Assembly (NCBI GenBank): GCA_016218865.1
Contig: JACRCU010000115.1
Coordinates: 1-40,730, forward strand
Source of the DNA: Deltaproteobacteria bacterium
GTDB lineage: Bacteria > Myxococcota_A > UBA9042
Reading direction: 5' to 3'
Length of the DNA stretch: 40,730 nt
Numbering within the stretch: the first letter of the stretch is position 1; every line of letters starts with the position of its first letter. Below, piece after piece: positions 18,312 through 26,943 of this stretch. A model generated the notes under the pieces. That model did not search any database. It saw nothing but the letters and a program-made list of their open reading frames with translations, and was not told the origin of the DNA. A program made the translations under genes and the position numbers.

Positions 18312-18341
18312 AGTATGGGATTTGTCTAAGGAGATTCTTAG
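18312..18341 (-). promoter_or_regulatory. Candidate promoter/operator of the cytochrome operon
   Basis: In the 155-base gap before the 23-haem gene, an inverted repeat CTAAG-N6-CTTAG (18326-18341) overlaps the -35/spacer area of a weak minus-strand promoter (-35 TAAGAA at 18335-18340, -10 CATACT at 18312-18317, 17-base spacer). The position suits a regulator-controlled promoter. The repeat is short and the -35 poor. Confidence 0.3.
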
Positions 18342-18391
18342 GTTTTCTTGCGCCGCATCCGTCCGCTCGGGCCCGCCGCGGCGACGAACCG

Positions 18392-19657
18392 TCAGTCGAT
18401 GCGGAAGTAGAAGCTCTTGCCCACGCGGTGGATGGCGCCGCGCTGCAGGATCTTCTCGTCGGCGGGCACGGCGCGCCAGCGGCTGCGCTCCTTGACCTCC
18501 AGGTCGGTGCGCGCCTCGATGCGAATGTCGTTGCCGTGGGCGTGCAGCACCAGGACGCCGCCGCTGCCGCGCCGCACGGTCATGCCGCTGCCGTCAAAGG
18601 TGCAGCTGGCCGAGCGGTAGAAGCCGCGCCGCCCGCCCGGCACCGAGTACAGCGGCCGACCGCCGTCGCGCGCCAGATGGCTCTCTTGCGCACCCACGAA
18701 CAGCACCGCCGACTTGGGGAAGGCGTGCGGCTTCAGGAAGCCCACCAGGATGACGATGAACAGCGCCAGCCCGATCGCTCCGGCCAAGTAGGGCCAGTAG
18801 CAGAACCACATCGGGTTGGCGGTCACCGCGGCCTTGAGCACCACGGTGGCGGCGCGGTCGGCCTCGACCAGACCCTTGCCCACCGGCGCCAGCACCACCG
18901 CCTCCTGGGTATCGGCCGGCACGGGCTGGCAGCGCGGGGCGGCGTAGCAGAGTTCCAGCGGCTTGTCGGCGGCCCAGGCAATGGCGATGGCCGGCGCGCC
19001 GTGCTCCAGCGGATAGAGTGGCGACCCAGTGCCTTGGCGCACGTGGACCCGCAGTTCGGGCCAGCCCTTCAAGCCCCCCGGCTGGGTCGCCGGCCGCGAG
19101 AGCGCCAGCTTCTGACCGCCGCGCAGCTGCTGGCTGCCGCTCAGGTCCACTGGCTTGCAGTGCTCGTCCAGGGCGCAACCCGACAAGACCTGGGCAAAAT
19201 CGATGCCTGCGCCGGCCTTGAGCCGCACGTTGGGCAGCACGGTGATGGTGATGACCGGGCCCTGTTGCAGCGCGCCACCCACCTTGGCCTGCAGCCTGGC
19301 GTGCAGCGTGCCGCTGGCGGGCGCGGTCCATTGCAGTTTGAAATCGCCACCCTCGCGCGTCAGCGGCGTGGTCTTGCCGTCGACCTCCAGCTCCAGCGAC
19401 TCCAGCTGGCCCTTGAGCCACGCGTCGGACACGGGCTGGCCGTCGCTGCGGCGAATCTTCAGAGTGCGCGCAAGGTTGGTGCCTTCCAGCACCTCCGCCG
19501 GGAGGGGCGGCGGCGGCAGGTTCCAGCCGTCTTGCAGCGCTTCGCCGGCAGCCCAGGCCGGGGCCGCGGTCAGGGGCGCCAGCGCGCTGGCCATGACCAA
19601 GACGGCCAGGCAAACCAGGAGTCTCGGCAGTGCTCGTTGGCAGGCCCTGGGCAACAT
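18392..19657 (-). CDS. Membrane protein of unknown function
   Basis: A protein of 421 residues not recognised as a known family. It has a signal-like hydrophobic segment (about residues 12-36), then an Ala/Pro-rich stretch and a beta-rich periplasmic region of about 250 residues, including an Ig-like segment and Cys residues in the pattern of secreted proteins. One membrane helix follows (about residues 300-322), then a basic, beta-rich cytoplasmic tail of about 95 residues with a weakly FHA-like end (RVGKSFYF). The ATG at 19657 is chosen; the frame extends 22 codons further but runs through DNA next to the tRNA. It lies 155 bases upstream of the cytochrome operon on the same strand and could be co-transcribed or merely adjacent. 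Confidence 0.7.
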   Translation of the reverse strand: MLPRACQRALPRLLVCLAVLVMASALAPLTAAPAWAAGEALQDGWNLPPPPLPAEVLEGTNLARTLKIRRSDGQPVSDAWLKGQLESLELEVDGKTTPLTREGGDFKLQWTAPASGTLHARLQAKVGGALQQGPVITITVLPNVRLKAGAGIDFAQVLSGCALDEHCKPVDLSGSQQLRGGQKLALSRPATQPGGLKGWPELRVHVRQGTGSPLYPLEHGAPAIAIAWAADKPLELCYAAPRCQPVPADTQEAVVLAPVGKGLVEADRAATVVLKAAVTANPMWFCYWPYLAGAIGLALFIVILVGFLKPHAFPKSAVLFVGAQESHLARDGGRPLYSVPGGRRGFYRSASCTFDGSGMTVRRGSGGVLVLHAHGNDIRIEARTDLEVKERSRWRAVPADEKILQRGAIHRVGKSFYFRID

Positions 19658-19693
19658 GCTGGGATCCAGCGCAAACGCGGTGTTTGGGTGCGG

Positions 19694-19765
19694 AGCGGGC
19701 GACGGGATTCGAACCCGCAACATCCAGCTTGGGAAGCTAGCGCTCTACCGTTGAGCTACGCCCGC
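19694..19765 (-). tRNA. tRNA-Gly (anticodon CCC)
   Basis: The minus strand folds into a full cloverleaf: acceptor GCGGGCG pairs with CGCCCGC, the D arm is GCTC/GAGC, the anticodon stem is CTAGC/GCTGG (with one G-U pair) around loop TTCCCAA, and the T arm has GCGGG-TTCGAAT-CCCGT. Loop positions 34-36 are CCC, reading the Gly codon GGG. The discriminator base is T. The 3' CCA is not encoded (CCG follows), so it must be added by CCA transferase. Confidence 0.95.
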
Positions 19766-19815
19766 ACTTGGGGTACTTGCGCCGCGGTGGCCTTGCGAAG
19801 CAGCGACGCGGCCTT

Positions 19816-19845
19816 CAAATACCCCTTTCTGGCCCCTCGTGTCAA
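19816..19845 (-). promoter_or_regulatory. Promoter for tRNA-Gly
   Basis: Minus-strand -35 TTGACA (19840-19845, perfect), an 18-base spacer and -10 TATTTG (19816-19821). It lies between the lipoprotein stop and the tRNA and would start about 44 bases before the mature tRNA 5' end. Confidence 0.55.
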
Positions 19846-19862
19846 TTGCCGGGAGCGCGCGG

Positions 19863-20414
19863 TCAGTTGACCGTGACCTTCATCGCCAGCTTCTCGTCGC
19901 GCAGCATGTAGCACTGCTCGCTGCTGCAGACCGAGAAACTGCCCACGATCTCCAGGTTGCCCGAGCCGGCCGCCAGGCCCTGCAGCGGGACGCTGACCAC
20001 GCCGTTCTCGCCCTCGATCTTGACCTCGCCGCCCTTGGAACTCAGCTTGTCCTTGGTCGACTTGGCGAACGGCGCCGCCGTGACCGCGAACTTGGCCGGG
20101 TACTCGGCGTTGAAGTGCAGACCCGCGGCCGGCTTGATGGTCAGCTTGAACTCGCCGGTCGCGCCGACCTTCAGGGTGACCGCGTCGGCGATCGCCGTGT
20201 ACTGCTTGTCGCCGCCGGGCGCCGCTTCGGGCTGCGCCTGACCGGCCGCGGCCGGAGCCACAGCCGGGGCCGCCGCTTGCGGGGCTTGAGCCTGCGGGGC
20301 CGCCGCGCCGGGCTGCACGCCGGCTCCGGGTTGGACTGCCTCACCTTCGCGATTGCAGGCCACCACCGCGGCCAAGCTCATCGCCACCACACTCGCCATC
20401 CACAACGTCCGCAT
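19863..20414 (-). CDS. Small Ala/Pro-rich lipoprotein
   Basis: A 183-residue lipoprotein: the signal segment ends with the lipobox VVAC (lipidated Cys near residue 20). A low-complexity Ala/Pro/Gln linker (about 25-65) precedes a beta-rich domain of about 115 residues. Near the C-terminus are two Cys spaced by four residues (CSSEQC), as in the N-terminal domain of DsbD-like thiol proteins; a disulfide or metal role is possible but unproven. An AAGGAG site lies 5 bases before the ATG. It follows ybeY by 77 bases and may be the last protein gene of the phoH-pgpH-ybeY transcript. The function is unknown. Confidence 0.8.
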   Translation of the reverse strand: MRTLWMASVVAMSLAAVVACNREGEAVQPGAGVQPGAAAPQAQAPQAAAPAVAPAAAGQAQPEAAPGGDKQYTAIADAVTLKVGATGEFKLTIKPAAGLHFNAEYPAKFAVTAAPFAKSTKDKLSSKGGEVKIEGENGVVSVPLQGLAAGSGNLEIVGSFSVCSSEQCYMLRDEKLAMKVTVN

Positions 20415-20491
20415 TGCTTCTCCTTGCCTTCTTACGGCCGGCGCATGCTGCGGGATGCCGGCAATCGGTGTCAACGCGCCAGCCGCGCCCG

Positions 20492-20992
20492 CTATTCCGC
20501 CAGGCCGTGATCGCTGCGGTCCAGGGCGTGCACGTCGACTTTGCTGACGGGTGCCAAGTACTTGCGCTCCAGGGCTTCCATCACCTCGGCCTCGTCTGGC
20601 TGCTGGTGGTCGTAGCCCAGCAAGTGCAACAGCCCGTGGATGCACAGGAAGGTCGCCTCGCACTGCAGATCGTACTCGGGCGCGCCCAGCTGCTCGCGCA
20701 CCAGCGCCGCCTGTCGCTCGGCCGCGTCCAGCGACACCACGATCTCGCCCAGCACGTCCACGGGCAGGTCCAGGTCGTCATCTTCGTCAAAGGCGAAGCT
20801 CAGCACGTCGGTCGGCCGGTCCACTCCGCGCCACTCGCGGTTCAGGGCGTGGATCTCGGCGTCGTTCACCCAGCTGATCGAGACCTCGGCCTCGGGCCGC
20901 TCTTCCGCGCGCAGCACCGCGCGCAGGCGGGCCGACAGGGCGCGCTGGTTCACTTTGTGGGTCGGGTGGCGCTGGTCGAAGTCGATCGGCAC
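20492..20992 (-). CDS. ybeY: rRNA maturation endonuclease YbeY
   Basis: A zinc-dependent single-strand RNA endonuclease of 166 residues (family 150-180) involved in 16S rRNA 3' maturation and ribosome quality control. The catalytic signature HGLLHLLGYDH with its three metal-binding His is present, as is the upstream DVLSFAFDE motif typical of the family. The GTG at 20992 is favoured because AAGGTGA lies 8 bases before it; a TTG (21013) or GTG (21004) upstream would add 7 or 4 residues. It lies 54 bases after pgpH in the usual phoH-pgpH-ybeY order. Confidence 0.93.
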   Translation of the reverse strand: MPIDFDQRHPTHKVNQRALSARLRAVLRAEERPEAEVSISWVNDAEIHALNREWRGVDRPTDVLSFAFDEDDDLDLPVDVLGEIVVSLDAAERQAALVREQLGAPEYDLQCEATFLCIHGLLHLLGYDHQQPDEAEVMEALERKYLAPVSKVDVHALDRSDHGLAE

Positions 20993-21046
20993 GGGCAAAT
21001 TCACCTTGTGCAAACGAAGTTGCGCGGCAAGCGGTGGGTCGGCCAG

Positions 21047-23668
21047 CTATCCGCGCTTGCCGCGTTGGGCGCGCGACACCAGCGCCGTGGGCGCTTGCGG
21101 CTCGATGGCGTCGTCGTTCTCTTCTTCCAGCGCCGCCACGGGCGTGATGCCGGTGGGCAGCGACGACGGCAGAGACACGGGCAGGTCCGAGCGCGAACCT
21201 TCGTCGGCATCGCGGCTTGCGCCTGCGGGCGGCAGATAGGCGGGGCGCGCGTGGTGGATGCCCACCAGCGTCTTGACGAATGCCTCTTCGACCTGCGCCA
21301 GCTCGCGCAGCGTCAGATCGCACTCGTCGAACTGGCCATCCTCGGTCTTGGCCGCCACGATCTTCTTGACCAGCGCCTGCATGCGCATGGCGTTGGGCTC
21401 GGGCAGCGCCTTGGCCGCCGCTTCGACCGCGTCCGCCAGCATCAACAGCGCCGTTTCTTTGCGCTGCGGCTTGGGGCCGGGATAGCGGAAGTCGCTCTCT
21501 TGCACCTCTTCGCCCGAGTCCAGCCCGTCGCGCTGGGCGCGGTGGTAGAAGTGGGCAATCAGGCTGGTGCCGTGGTGCTGCGGCACAAAGTCGATGATCT
21601 CGTCCGGCAAGCCGAATTCCTTCAGCATCTTCATGCCGTCCTTGACGTGCGACTTGATGATCAGCGCCGACAGGCTCGGCTTCAAGCGATCGTGCGGGTT
21701 GTCGCCCGCCTGATTCTCGGCAAAGTAGCGCGGCGCCCGGGTCTTGCCCAGGTCGTGGTAGTAGGCGCCCACCCGCGCCAGCAGCCCGTTGGCGCCGATC
21801 GCGTCGGCCGCCGACTGGGCCAGGTTGCCGACCATCACCGAGTGGGTAAAGGTTCCGGGCGCTTCCGTGGCCAGCTGCCGCAGCGCCGGGTGATTCATCG
21901 ACGCCAGCTCCACCAGCTTGATGTCGGTCAGGCGGTTGAATACCGACTCGAACAGCGGCGTCGCCGCGGCCAGCAGCAGGTACGTCGAGATACCCGAGCT
22001 GGCGCCGAGCAGTGCCAACCACGCCGAGCGGCTGTCCAAGATCTCGTTGCCGGCGCTGCCCAGCATGCCCACCGCCAGTGCCGCCACCGACGCGATGCTG
22101 CTGATGGTCAGGGTGCCGAACATCAAGTCCGAGCGCTGGCGGAATTGGCGCGCCGCCTGCACGCCCGCCAGGCCGGCGATCAGCGCCATCACGCCGATCA
22201 GGGCCGCCATCTCGTGTGCGTCGCCCACGTGCGGGGCGTTGTTGCACATCAGCGTCGCCACCACCGCGCACAGCGAGGCAAATGGCGCCGCCGTAAAGGG
22301 CCGCAGGAACAGCGTGGCCAGCGACGGCCCCAGCGCGTGCGGCAGACTCACCAGCACCAGCTCGGACGGCACTGGCAGACCCGACTCGACGAGCAGCGGC
22401 ACCACCGCCACAAAGGCGCGCAGCACCGCAGCGTGCACCAGCAGGATCGCCGTCAGCAGCGCCGCATCGCGCGGTCGGTGGCGGAAGTGGTGCAGGTGGC
22501 GGCGGGCGAACAGCACGAACAACAGCAGCGACAGACCCAGCAACAGGCCGGTGGCCACGTAAGCCTTGACGCTGGCAGGCTCTTCTGCGCCCTGCCACAT
22601 CTTGGCGACGCGCGCCTGGACCGGGGGTGTCACCACCTGCCCGCGCGGGATCAGCACCTGACCCTTGGCGATGTGCACGGTGCGAGTCTTGGGCACGGCG
22701 GCGATGGCGGCTTCCTCGGCCTTGCGGGTGGCCGCCAGATCGCGGGTCAGGGTCGGCTCGACCATCGCGCGCGCCACCGAGCGCAGGGCCGCCTGCAGGA
22801 CCGGTTCGTCGAGGCGCGACGGCTTCTTCTGCTTGATGAAGTCCTGCACATAGCCGTCGGCCTTGCGCAGGGCTTGCTCCACGTCCAGCACCTCGGGCCG
22901 GCTGGCGCTGCGCCGCGAATACGCTTGACCCGTGGTGACTTCCATCACGCCGCGGCCCAGGTCGTCGTCGAAGCGATCCAGGTCGCGCACGATGCGCTGG
23001 CTCAGCAGCACCTGGGCGATGTCGGTCAGCACCAGCTCGATCTCTTCGGAAAAGCCAGCCTGCAGCAGCGCACCAAAGGTATTCGCCGTCAGTTCCTTGG
23101 GCACGGCGGCGATCTGCGCCTCGAACTCGGGGCGCAGCTTGGCCATCTCCTCCACGAAGTGCCGCTCCTGCAACTGCGGCGAAGCAGGAGCGTTTTCTAC
23201 CGGCTTGGCATGCTGCTTGGGATCGTGGCCCTTGTCCGGGTGCGGGGCCACTGGCGCAGCTTCGGGCTTCTCGCCTTGGTGGTCGCGGTCGGCCAGGAAC
23301 AAGCGGTAGCGCGGCCGCACCAAGCGGAAGGCATCGTGCAGGGCGTCGATGCGGCGGGTGGCGAGCTGGGTGTCCAGCACATACCGCACCGGCACGCCCG
23401 CGACAGCCTGGTCGATGTGGGACTGCACGTCGGCAGCTGGCTCTTCGTCGTCAAAGTCGCGGACGGCCACGATGTCGTGGCGGGCGGGACCCAGCGGCGG
23501 CGGCTCGATGTTGGGCCGCGATGGTCCGATGAGCAGCGTCAGCAGGGCCCACGCCGCCAGCGCCGCCGACCACCAGCCCGCGGCCCGCCGCAGCCGAGCC
23601 CGCCGTTCGCGGGTTTGCTGCTGGTCGCCCGGCAGCCCCGCCGGCACTTGGCTCCGGCGCAGGTTCAC
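21047..23668 (-). CDS. pgpH: Cyclic di-AMP phosphodiesterase PgpH (7TM-HD)
   Basis: An 873-residue 7TMR-HD protein. A first membrane helix (32-48) is followed by an extracytoplasmic 7TMR-HDED region (about 50-365), a cluster of membrane helices (367-575), and a cytoplasmic HD hydrolase domain (about 600-770) with His609 and the His638-Asp639 pair (YYHDLGK), then HVKDG and QHHGTS. This architecture is that of PgpH, which hydrolyses c-di-AMP to pApA. A disordered tail of about 60 residues ends the protein. The start is the GTG at 23668, which overlaps the phoH stop (GTGA). With cdaA at 34688 the window encodes both making and breaking of c-di-AMP. Confidence 0.92.
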   Translation of the reverse strand: MNLRRSQVPAGLPGDQQQTRERRARLRRAAGWWSAALAAWALLTLLIGPSRPNIEPPPLGPARHDIVAVRDFDDEEPAADVQSHIDQAVAGVPVRYVLDTQLATRRIDALHDAFRLVRPRYRLFLADRDHQGEKPEAAPVAPHPDKGHDPKQHAKPVENAPASPQLQERHFVEEMAKLRPEFEAQIAAVPKELTANTFGALLQAGFSEEIELVLTDIAQVLLSQRIVRDLDRFDDDLGRGVMEVTTGQAYSRRSASRPEVLDVEQALRKADGYVQDFIKQKKPSRLDEPVLQAALRSVARAMVEPTLTRDLAATRKAEEAAIAAVPKTRTVHIAKGQVLIPRGQVVTPPVQARVAKMWQGAEEPASVKAYVATGLLLGLSLLLFVLFARRHLHHFRHRPRDAALLTAILLVHAAVLRAFVAVVPLLVESGLPVPSELVLVSLPHALGPSLATLFLRPFTAAPFASLCAVVATLMCNNAPHVGDAHEMAALIGVMALIAGLAGVQAARQFRQRSDLMFGTLTISSIASVAALAVGMLGSAGNEILDSRSAWLALLGASSGISTYLLLAAATPLFESVFNRLTDIKLVELASMNHPALRQLATEAPGTFTHSVMVGNLAQSAADAIGANGLLARVGAYYHDLGKTRAPRYFAENQAGDNPHDRLKPSLSALIIKSHVKDGMKMLKEFGLPDEIIDFVPQHHGTSLIAHFYHRAQRDGLDSGEEVQESDFRYPGPKPQRKETALLMLADAVEAAAKALPEPNAMRMQALVKKIVAAKTEDGQFDECDLTLRELAQVEEAFVKTLVGIHHARPAYLPPAGASRDADEGSRSDLPVSLPSSLPTGITPVAALEEENDDAIEPQAPTALVSRAQRGKRG

Positions 23669-24744
23669 GGCCGCGCCCCTCGGTGGTGCTGGCGCAGCTC
23701 GAGCTCGCGATCTTCGCTCCACGCCTTGGCAATCGCCGCCACCAGCGGATGGCGCACCACGTCGCCGTGGCTCAGGTGCACCACCGCCACGCCGGGCAGG
23801 GTGCCCGTCACGCGCGCTGCGTGCTCCAGACCGCACACCAGGCGGCCCTGCAGGTCGGTCTGGCTCGGATCGCCGGTGATCACCATCTTGGTGTGTTCGC
23901 CGATGCGCGTCATCACCATCAGCAGCTGCTCGGGCGTGCAGTTCTGCGCTTCGTCGACGATGACGAAGGCGTTGGCCAGGGTCCGCCCGCGCATGAAGGC
24001 GAGCGGCGCCGCCTCCAGCTGACCGCGCTCCATCAGGCGCTCGACCTTGTCCACGTCCATCAGCTCGGCCAGGGCGTCGTGCAGCGGCTGCAGGTACGGA
24101 CTGACCTTTTCGCGCAGATCGCCGGGCAAGAAGCCCAAGTGCTCGCCCGCCTCCACCGCCGGCCGCGTCAGGACGATCTTTTTGATCTCGCGCCGTTGCA
24201 GGGCCGCGAGCGCACACGCCACCGCCAGCCAGGTCTTGCCGCTGCCGGCCGGACCGATGCCAAAGGTCAAGTCGTGGTTGCGGATCGCCTCGACGTAGAC
24301 GCGCTGACCTTCGCTGCGCGGTTGCACCAGGCGGGCACCGTCCAGCCACTCGCCGTCTTCGGGCTTGGCCGCGGCCTTGCGGCGATGCGTAGCCAATTCG
24401 CGCACTTTACCATCGCCGATGCGGCCGCCCAGCGGCTCCAGCGACCGCGGTTCGCCGCGCCCCAAGGCCATCTGCCGCAGCAGGTCTTCAAAAGTGCCGA
24501 TGTCGATGGCGTGGCCGCGCTGGGCGTGGGTCTGCGCCGCCGCCAGGATGTCGATGGCCAAGTCGGCCTCGGCCGCGGGCCCCAGGACATGGAATTGCTG
24601 GCCGCGCGCCAACAATTGCAGCCCCAGCCGCTGCTCTAGCCAGCGCAGGTGCACGTCGCGCTCGCCGCACACGGCGCGGGCGACCTCGATGTCGTCGAGC
24701 TGGATGGTTTTTCGCAGCCTTTCGGCGGTTGGCAACTCGGCCAT
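23665..24744 (-). CDS. phoH: PhoH-family ATPase (PhoH-like/YbeZ)
   Basis: A cytoplasmic P-loop NTPase of 359 residues, of the PhoH/YbeZ type that works with YbeY in RNA metabolism. Residues 1-90 form the N-terminal KH-like region. The Walker A motif GIGPAGSGKT is at 162-171 and Walker B is VIVDEAQNC, followed by the TGDPSQTD motif. The ATG at 24744 has AAAGGGGAT directly upstream. It is the first gene of phoH-pgpH-ybeY, and its stop overlaps the pgpH start. It is divergent from ssb across a 145-base gap. Confidence 0.93.
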   Translation of the reverse strand: MAELPTAERLRKTIQLDDIEVARAVCGERDVHLRWLEQRLGLQLLARGQQFHVLGPAAEADLAIDILAAAQTHAQRGHAIDIGTFEDLLRQMALGRGEPRSLEPLGGRIGDGKVRELATHRRKAAAKPEDGEWLDGARLVQPRSEGQRVYVEAIRNHDLTFGIGPAGSGKTWLAVACALAALQRREIKKIVLTRPAVEAGEHLGFLPGDLREKVSPYLQPLHDALAELMDVDKVERLMERGQLEAAPLAFMRGRTLANAFVIVDEAQNCTPEQLLMVMTRIGEHTKMVITGDPSQTDLQGRLVCGLEHAARVTGTLPGVAVVHLSHGDVVRHPLVAAIAKAWSEDRELELRQHHRGARP

Positions 24745-24816
24745 ATCCCCTTTGTGCCTGCTCGGCGGTGCGCCTCCAGCAACATAGCCGGTTTGCAGGG
24801 CGTTGGCCAGCGCCGG

Positions 24817-24845
24817 TTGATCCCCCTCGCGCCCCCGCGTATGCT
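24817..24845 (+). promoter_or_regulatory. Candidate promoter for ssb
   Basis: -35 TTGATC (24817-24822), a 17-base spacer and -10 TATGCT (24840-24845), placing the start about 40 bases before the ssb ATG in the phoH/ssb divergent gap. Both boxes match consensus at four of six bases. Confidence 0.5.
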
Positions 24846-24889
24846 CCGCCGACACGCCGCAAGGGTTGCCAAGCGCACGGGGAAGGAAC

Positions 24890-25351
24890 ATGGCAAACGT
24901 CAATAAAGTCATTCTGATCGGTCGCCTGGGCAACCAGCCCGAGCTGCGGTACACGCCGGCCAACCGCGCCGTGACCGAGCTGCGCATGGCCGTCAACCGC
25001 ACCTGGACCGACAAGGCCGGCCAGCGCCAAGAAAAGACCGACTGGTTCTCGGTCGAAGTCTGGGACAAAAACGCCGAAAACTGCGAGCGCTATTTGGCCA
25101 AGGGCCGCGAAGTCTACGTCGAGGGTCGCCTGACCAACGACGAGTGGAACGACAAGGACGGCCAGAAGCGCATCAAGACCAAGATCGTGGCCGAGACCAT
25201 CCAATTCATCGGCGGCCGCGGCGATGCCCCCGGCGAGGGTGGGGGCGGCGGTGGCGGGTCGCGGCCGGCCCCGCAGCGCCCGCAGGGCCCGGCGCCGGGC
25301 ATGGGTGGGCCCGAGGACTTTGGCCCGCCGGAAGACGACATTCCGTTCTAG
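24890..25351 (+). CDS. ssb: Single-stranded DNA-binding protein
   Basis: A tetrameric ssDNA-binding protein of 153 residues used in replication, repair and recombination. The OB fold (about 1-110) starts with NKVILIGRLGNQPELRYTP, the standard N-terminus, and includes WFSVEVWDKNAENC. A Gly/Pro-rich linker follows and the chain ends in the acidic tip EDDIPF that recruits partner proteins. The ATG at 24890 follows GGAAGGA. The open frame runs 8 codons further upstream without a ribosome site. Confidence 0.97.
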   Translation: MANVNKVILIGRLGNQPELRYTPANRAVTELRMAVNRTWTDKAGQRQEKTDWFSVEVWDKNAENCERYLAKGREVYVEGRLTNDEWNDKDGQKRIKTKIVAETIQFIGGRGDAPGEGGGGGGGSRPAPQRPQGPAPGMGGPEDFGPPEDDIPF

Positions 25352-25429
25352 ATCAATGTCTTGACAGGGAAATGGGCGACCGCGACGGCGGGGCGAACGC
25401 CCCAGGCTGACGACGAACGGAGGACGGTC

Positions 25430-25765
25430 ATGGGCGCAGTATCCGGTCGCTACTACGTCCGCTACACCTACCGCGTCGACCCGGACCGGCGGCCGCAACT
25501 GATCGAGGCGCTCGCGGTGTTGCGCGACTACGCCGACTGGCTGGGGATGGTCAGCTTCGAGGTCTTTGGCGTCGAGGACGAGCCGTGGACGGTGGTCGAG
25601 CTGCACGGCTACGACTCGTGGTCCCACCACCAGCGGCTGGCCCAGCGGCAAGCTCCGCCGGAGGTCGAGCGCGTCTACGCCCAGCTCGACCTGCTGATCG
25701 ACGGCGGCCTGGACGCCATGACCCGCGAGGCCTGGACGCAGATCCCCTTGCCCATTGAAGAATAG
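25430..25765 (+). CDS. Small dimeric alpha/beta-barrel (ABM-like) protein
   Basis: A cytoplasmic protein of 111 residues. The pattern YYVRYTYRVDPDRRPQLIEA, a helix, then WTVVELHGYDSWSHHQRLAQ resembles the antibiotic-biosynthesis-monooxygenase-like ferredoxin fold fused to some MFS transporters. Substrate and activity are unknown. GGAGGACGG lies just before the ATG; an upstream in-frame start at 25361 would add 23 residues without a ribosome site. It follows ssb by 78 bases and ends inside a terminator hairpin. Confidence 0.7.
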   Translation: MGAVSGRYYVRYTYRVDPDRRPQLIEALAVLRDYADWLGMVSFEVFGVEDEPWTVVELHGYDSWSHHQRLAQRQAPPEVERVYAQLDLLIDGGLDAMTREAWTQIPLPIEE

Positions 25766-25778
25766 TGGGCCCTTTTTT
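25750..25778 (+). terminator. Rho-independent terminator
   Basis: Stem GCCCATT / AGTGGGC (one G-U pair) with a 7-base loop, followed after two bases by TTTTTT (25773-25778). It overlaps the stop codon of the ABM-like gene and would end the ssb transcript. Confidence 0.55.
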
Positions 25779-25926
25779 GGGAATTCGGCCGGTGGCCGTG
25801 CAGGTCGCGGCGCGCTTGGCTGGCGCCGTTGCCGGGCCGCGGTTATCCTAGGGAACAGCCGGCAGTTGCGCGGGCGGTGGGTAGCGGGCGGTGCCAACAC
25901 TGCCCGTTTGGGCACCGATGACGGAC

Positions 25927-26943
25927 ATGAGGGCAATTCGACGGGGCGCGGTGGCGCTGACGCTGCTGATCGCCGCCTGCGGTGACCCGTTTGCTGCGGA
26001 CGGCGTCATGGTCGGACCGGGCGCCGAGGTCGGCGGTGCGGGCGACATCGCCACCTTGGACGTGCCCAGCGACTGGCGCGACGGCCTGGGCGACAGCGCC
26101 CCCGACGTGGCGGACTTGCCCGACATGTCTAGCGAAGTTGCGGACGACGTTGCTCCCGCCGACGTGGCCGACGCCGTCACTGCCGCCCAGGACAGCCAGG
26201 TCGACGCCGAGCTCGACCTGGGCAGCGACGTTGAGGAACCCCAGGACAGCGTTGTCGATATCGGCTGCGTCTGCCCGCCAGCGCAGGTGTGCTTCGACCC
26301 CGGCGCCAACGCCGCGCCGCTGTGCCTGCCCGACCCGGCCTTTGCCTGTGCGCCGTGCCAGACCGACGCCACCTGCCTGGGCGGCCACTGTGTAACCGTA
26401 GGCGACGGCAAGTATTGCCGCATCCCGTGTGCGCAGGGCGTCGCGGGCAGCAGCTGCCCCGCCGGCTTTGCCTGTGTCGCCGACGCTGGCGGCCAACTGG
26501 GCTGCGAGCCCCAGAGCGGCAGCTGCAGCTGTGGGCCGCAAAACCTTGGCATGGTGCTGGCTTGCGGCACCGTCGGCATTTGCGCCGGCAGCAGCACTTG
26601 CACCGGCACGGGCTGGTCGCCTTGCAGCGCGGGCACTTCCGGCAGCGAAGCCTGCAACGGCCTGGACGACGACTGCGATGGCCAAACCGACGAGGATCTG
26701 ACCGGCAAGCCCTGTGGCCTGGCCGCCGACCCGTGGTGCCAGGGCCAGACCACCTGCAACCCTGCACAAGGCTTGGGCTGCACTGCCACCCCCAGCGGCG
26801 CCGAGGTCTGCAACGGCCACGACGACGACTGCAACGGCGCCACCGACGAAGGCCTGAGCGAAGTCGGCGCCATTTGCTCGCTCAGCACGCCGGCCGGCAC
26901 TTGTGTGGGTTACTGGCAGTGCGGCGGCGCCGTGGGGCTGTAG
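25927..26943 (+). CDS. MopE-like lipoprotein, N-terminal part ending at in-frame TAG
   Basis: This is the 5' part (338 residues) of a secreted lipoprotein. The signal peptide MRAIRRGAVALTLLIAAC gives lipidated Cys18. An Asp-rich flexible linker (about 20-110) follows, then a Cys-rich region and two CNGxDDDC(D/N)G units near the end, which are putative calcium-type metal-binding motifs known from MopE and many myxobacterial surface proteins. The TAG at 26941-26943 falls between the second and third such units; the same frame continues as coding sequence to 28851. The ATG at 25927 is chosen for the lipoprotein signal; 25918 is an alternative. The product is therefore truncated unless the stop is read through or is a sequence error. 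Confidence 0.75.
   Translation: MRAIRRGAVALTLLIAACGDPFAADGVMVGPGAEVGGAGDIATLDVPSDWRDGLGDSAPDVADLPDMSSEVADDVAPADVADAVTAAQDSQVDAELDLGSDVEEPQDSVVDIGCVCPPAQVCFDPGANAAPLCLPDPAFACAPCQTDATCLGGHCVTVGDGKYCRIPCAQGVAGSSCPAGFACVADAGGQLGCEPQSGSCSCGPQNLGMVLACGTVGICAGSSTCTGTGWSPCSAGTSGSEACNGLDDDCDGQTDEDLTGKPCGLAADPWCQGQTTCNPAQGLGCTATPSGAEVCNGHDDDCNGATDEGLSEVGAICSLSTPAGTCVGYWQCGGAVGL

Noticed and set aside
19658-19723. N-terminal extension of the unknown membrane protein (start MLRVRIPSPAP)
   Set aside because: This peptide comes from translating the tRNA-Gly 3' end and flank; it is a familiar annotation artefact next to tRNA genes.
20414-24022. Open frame of 1202 codons on the plus strand opposite ybeY, pgpH and phoH
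   Set aside because: Same reason: the opposite strand encodes complete conserved proteins with catalytic motifs.
25390-25403. GGGGCG-AA-CGCCCC palindrome between ssb and the ABM-like gene as a terminator
   Set aside because: The loop is only two bases and no T-run follows; the better terminator is at 25750-25778.
26941-26943. Pyrrolysine or selenocysteine recoding at the internal TAG
   Set aside because: Selenocysteine uses TGA, and no pyl genes or recoding structure are visible; a mutation or sequence error is simpler.
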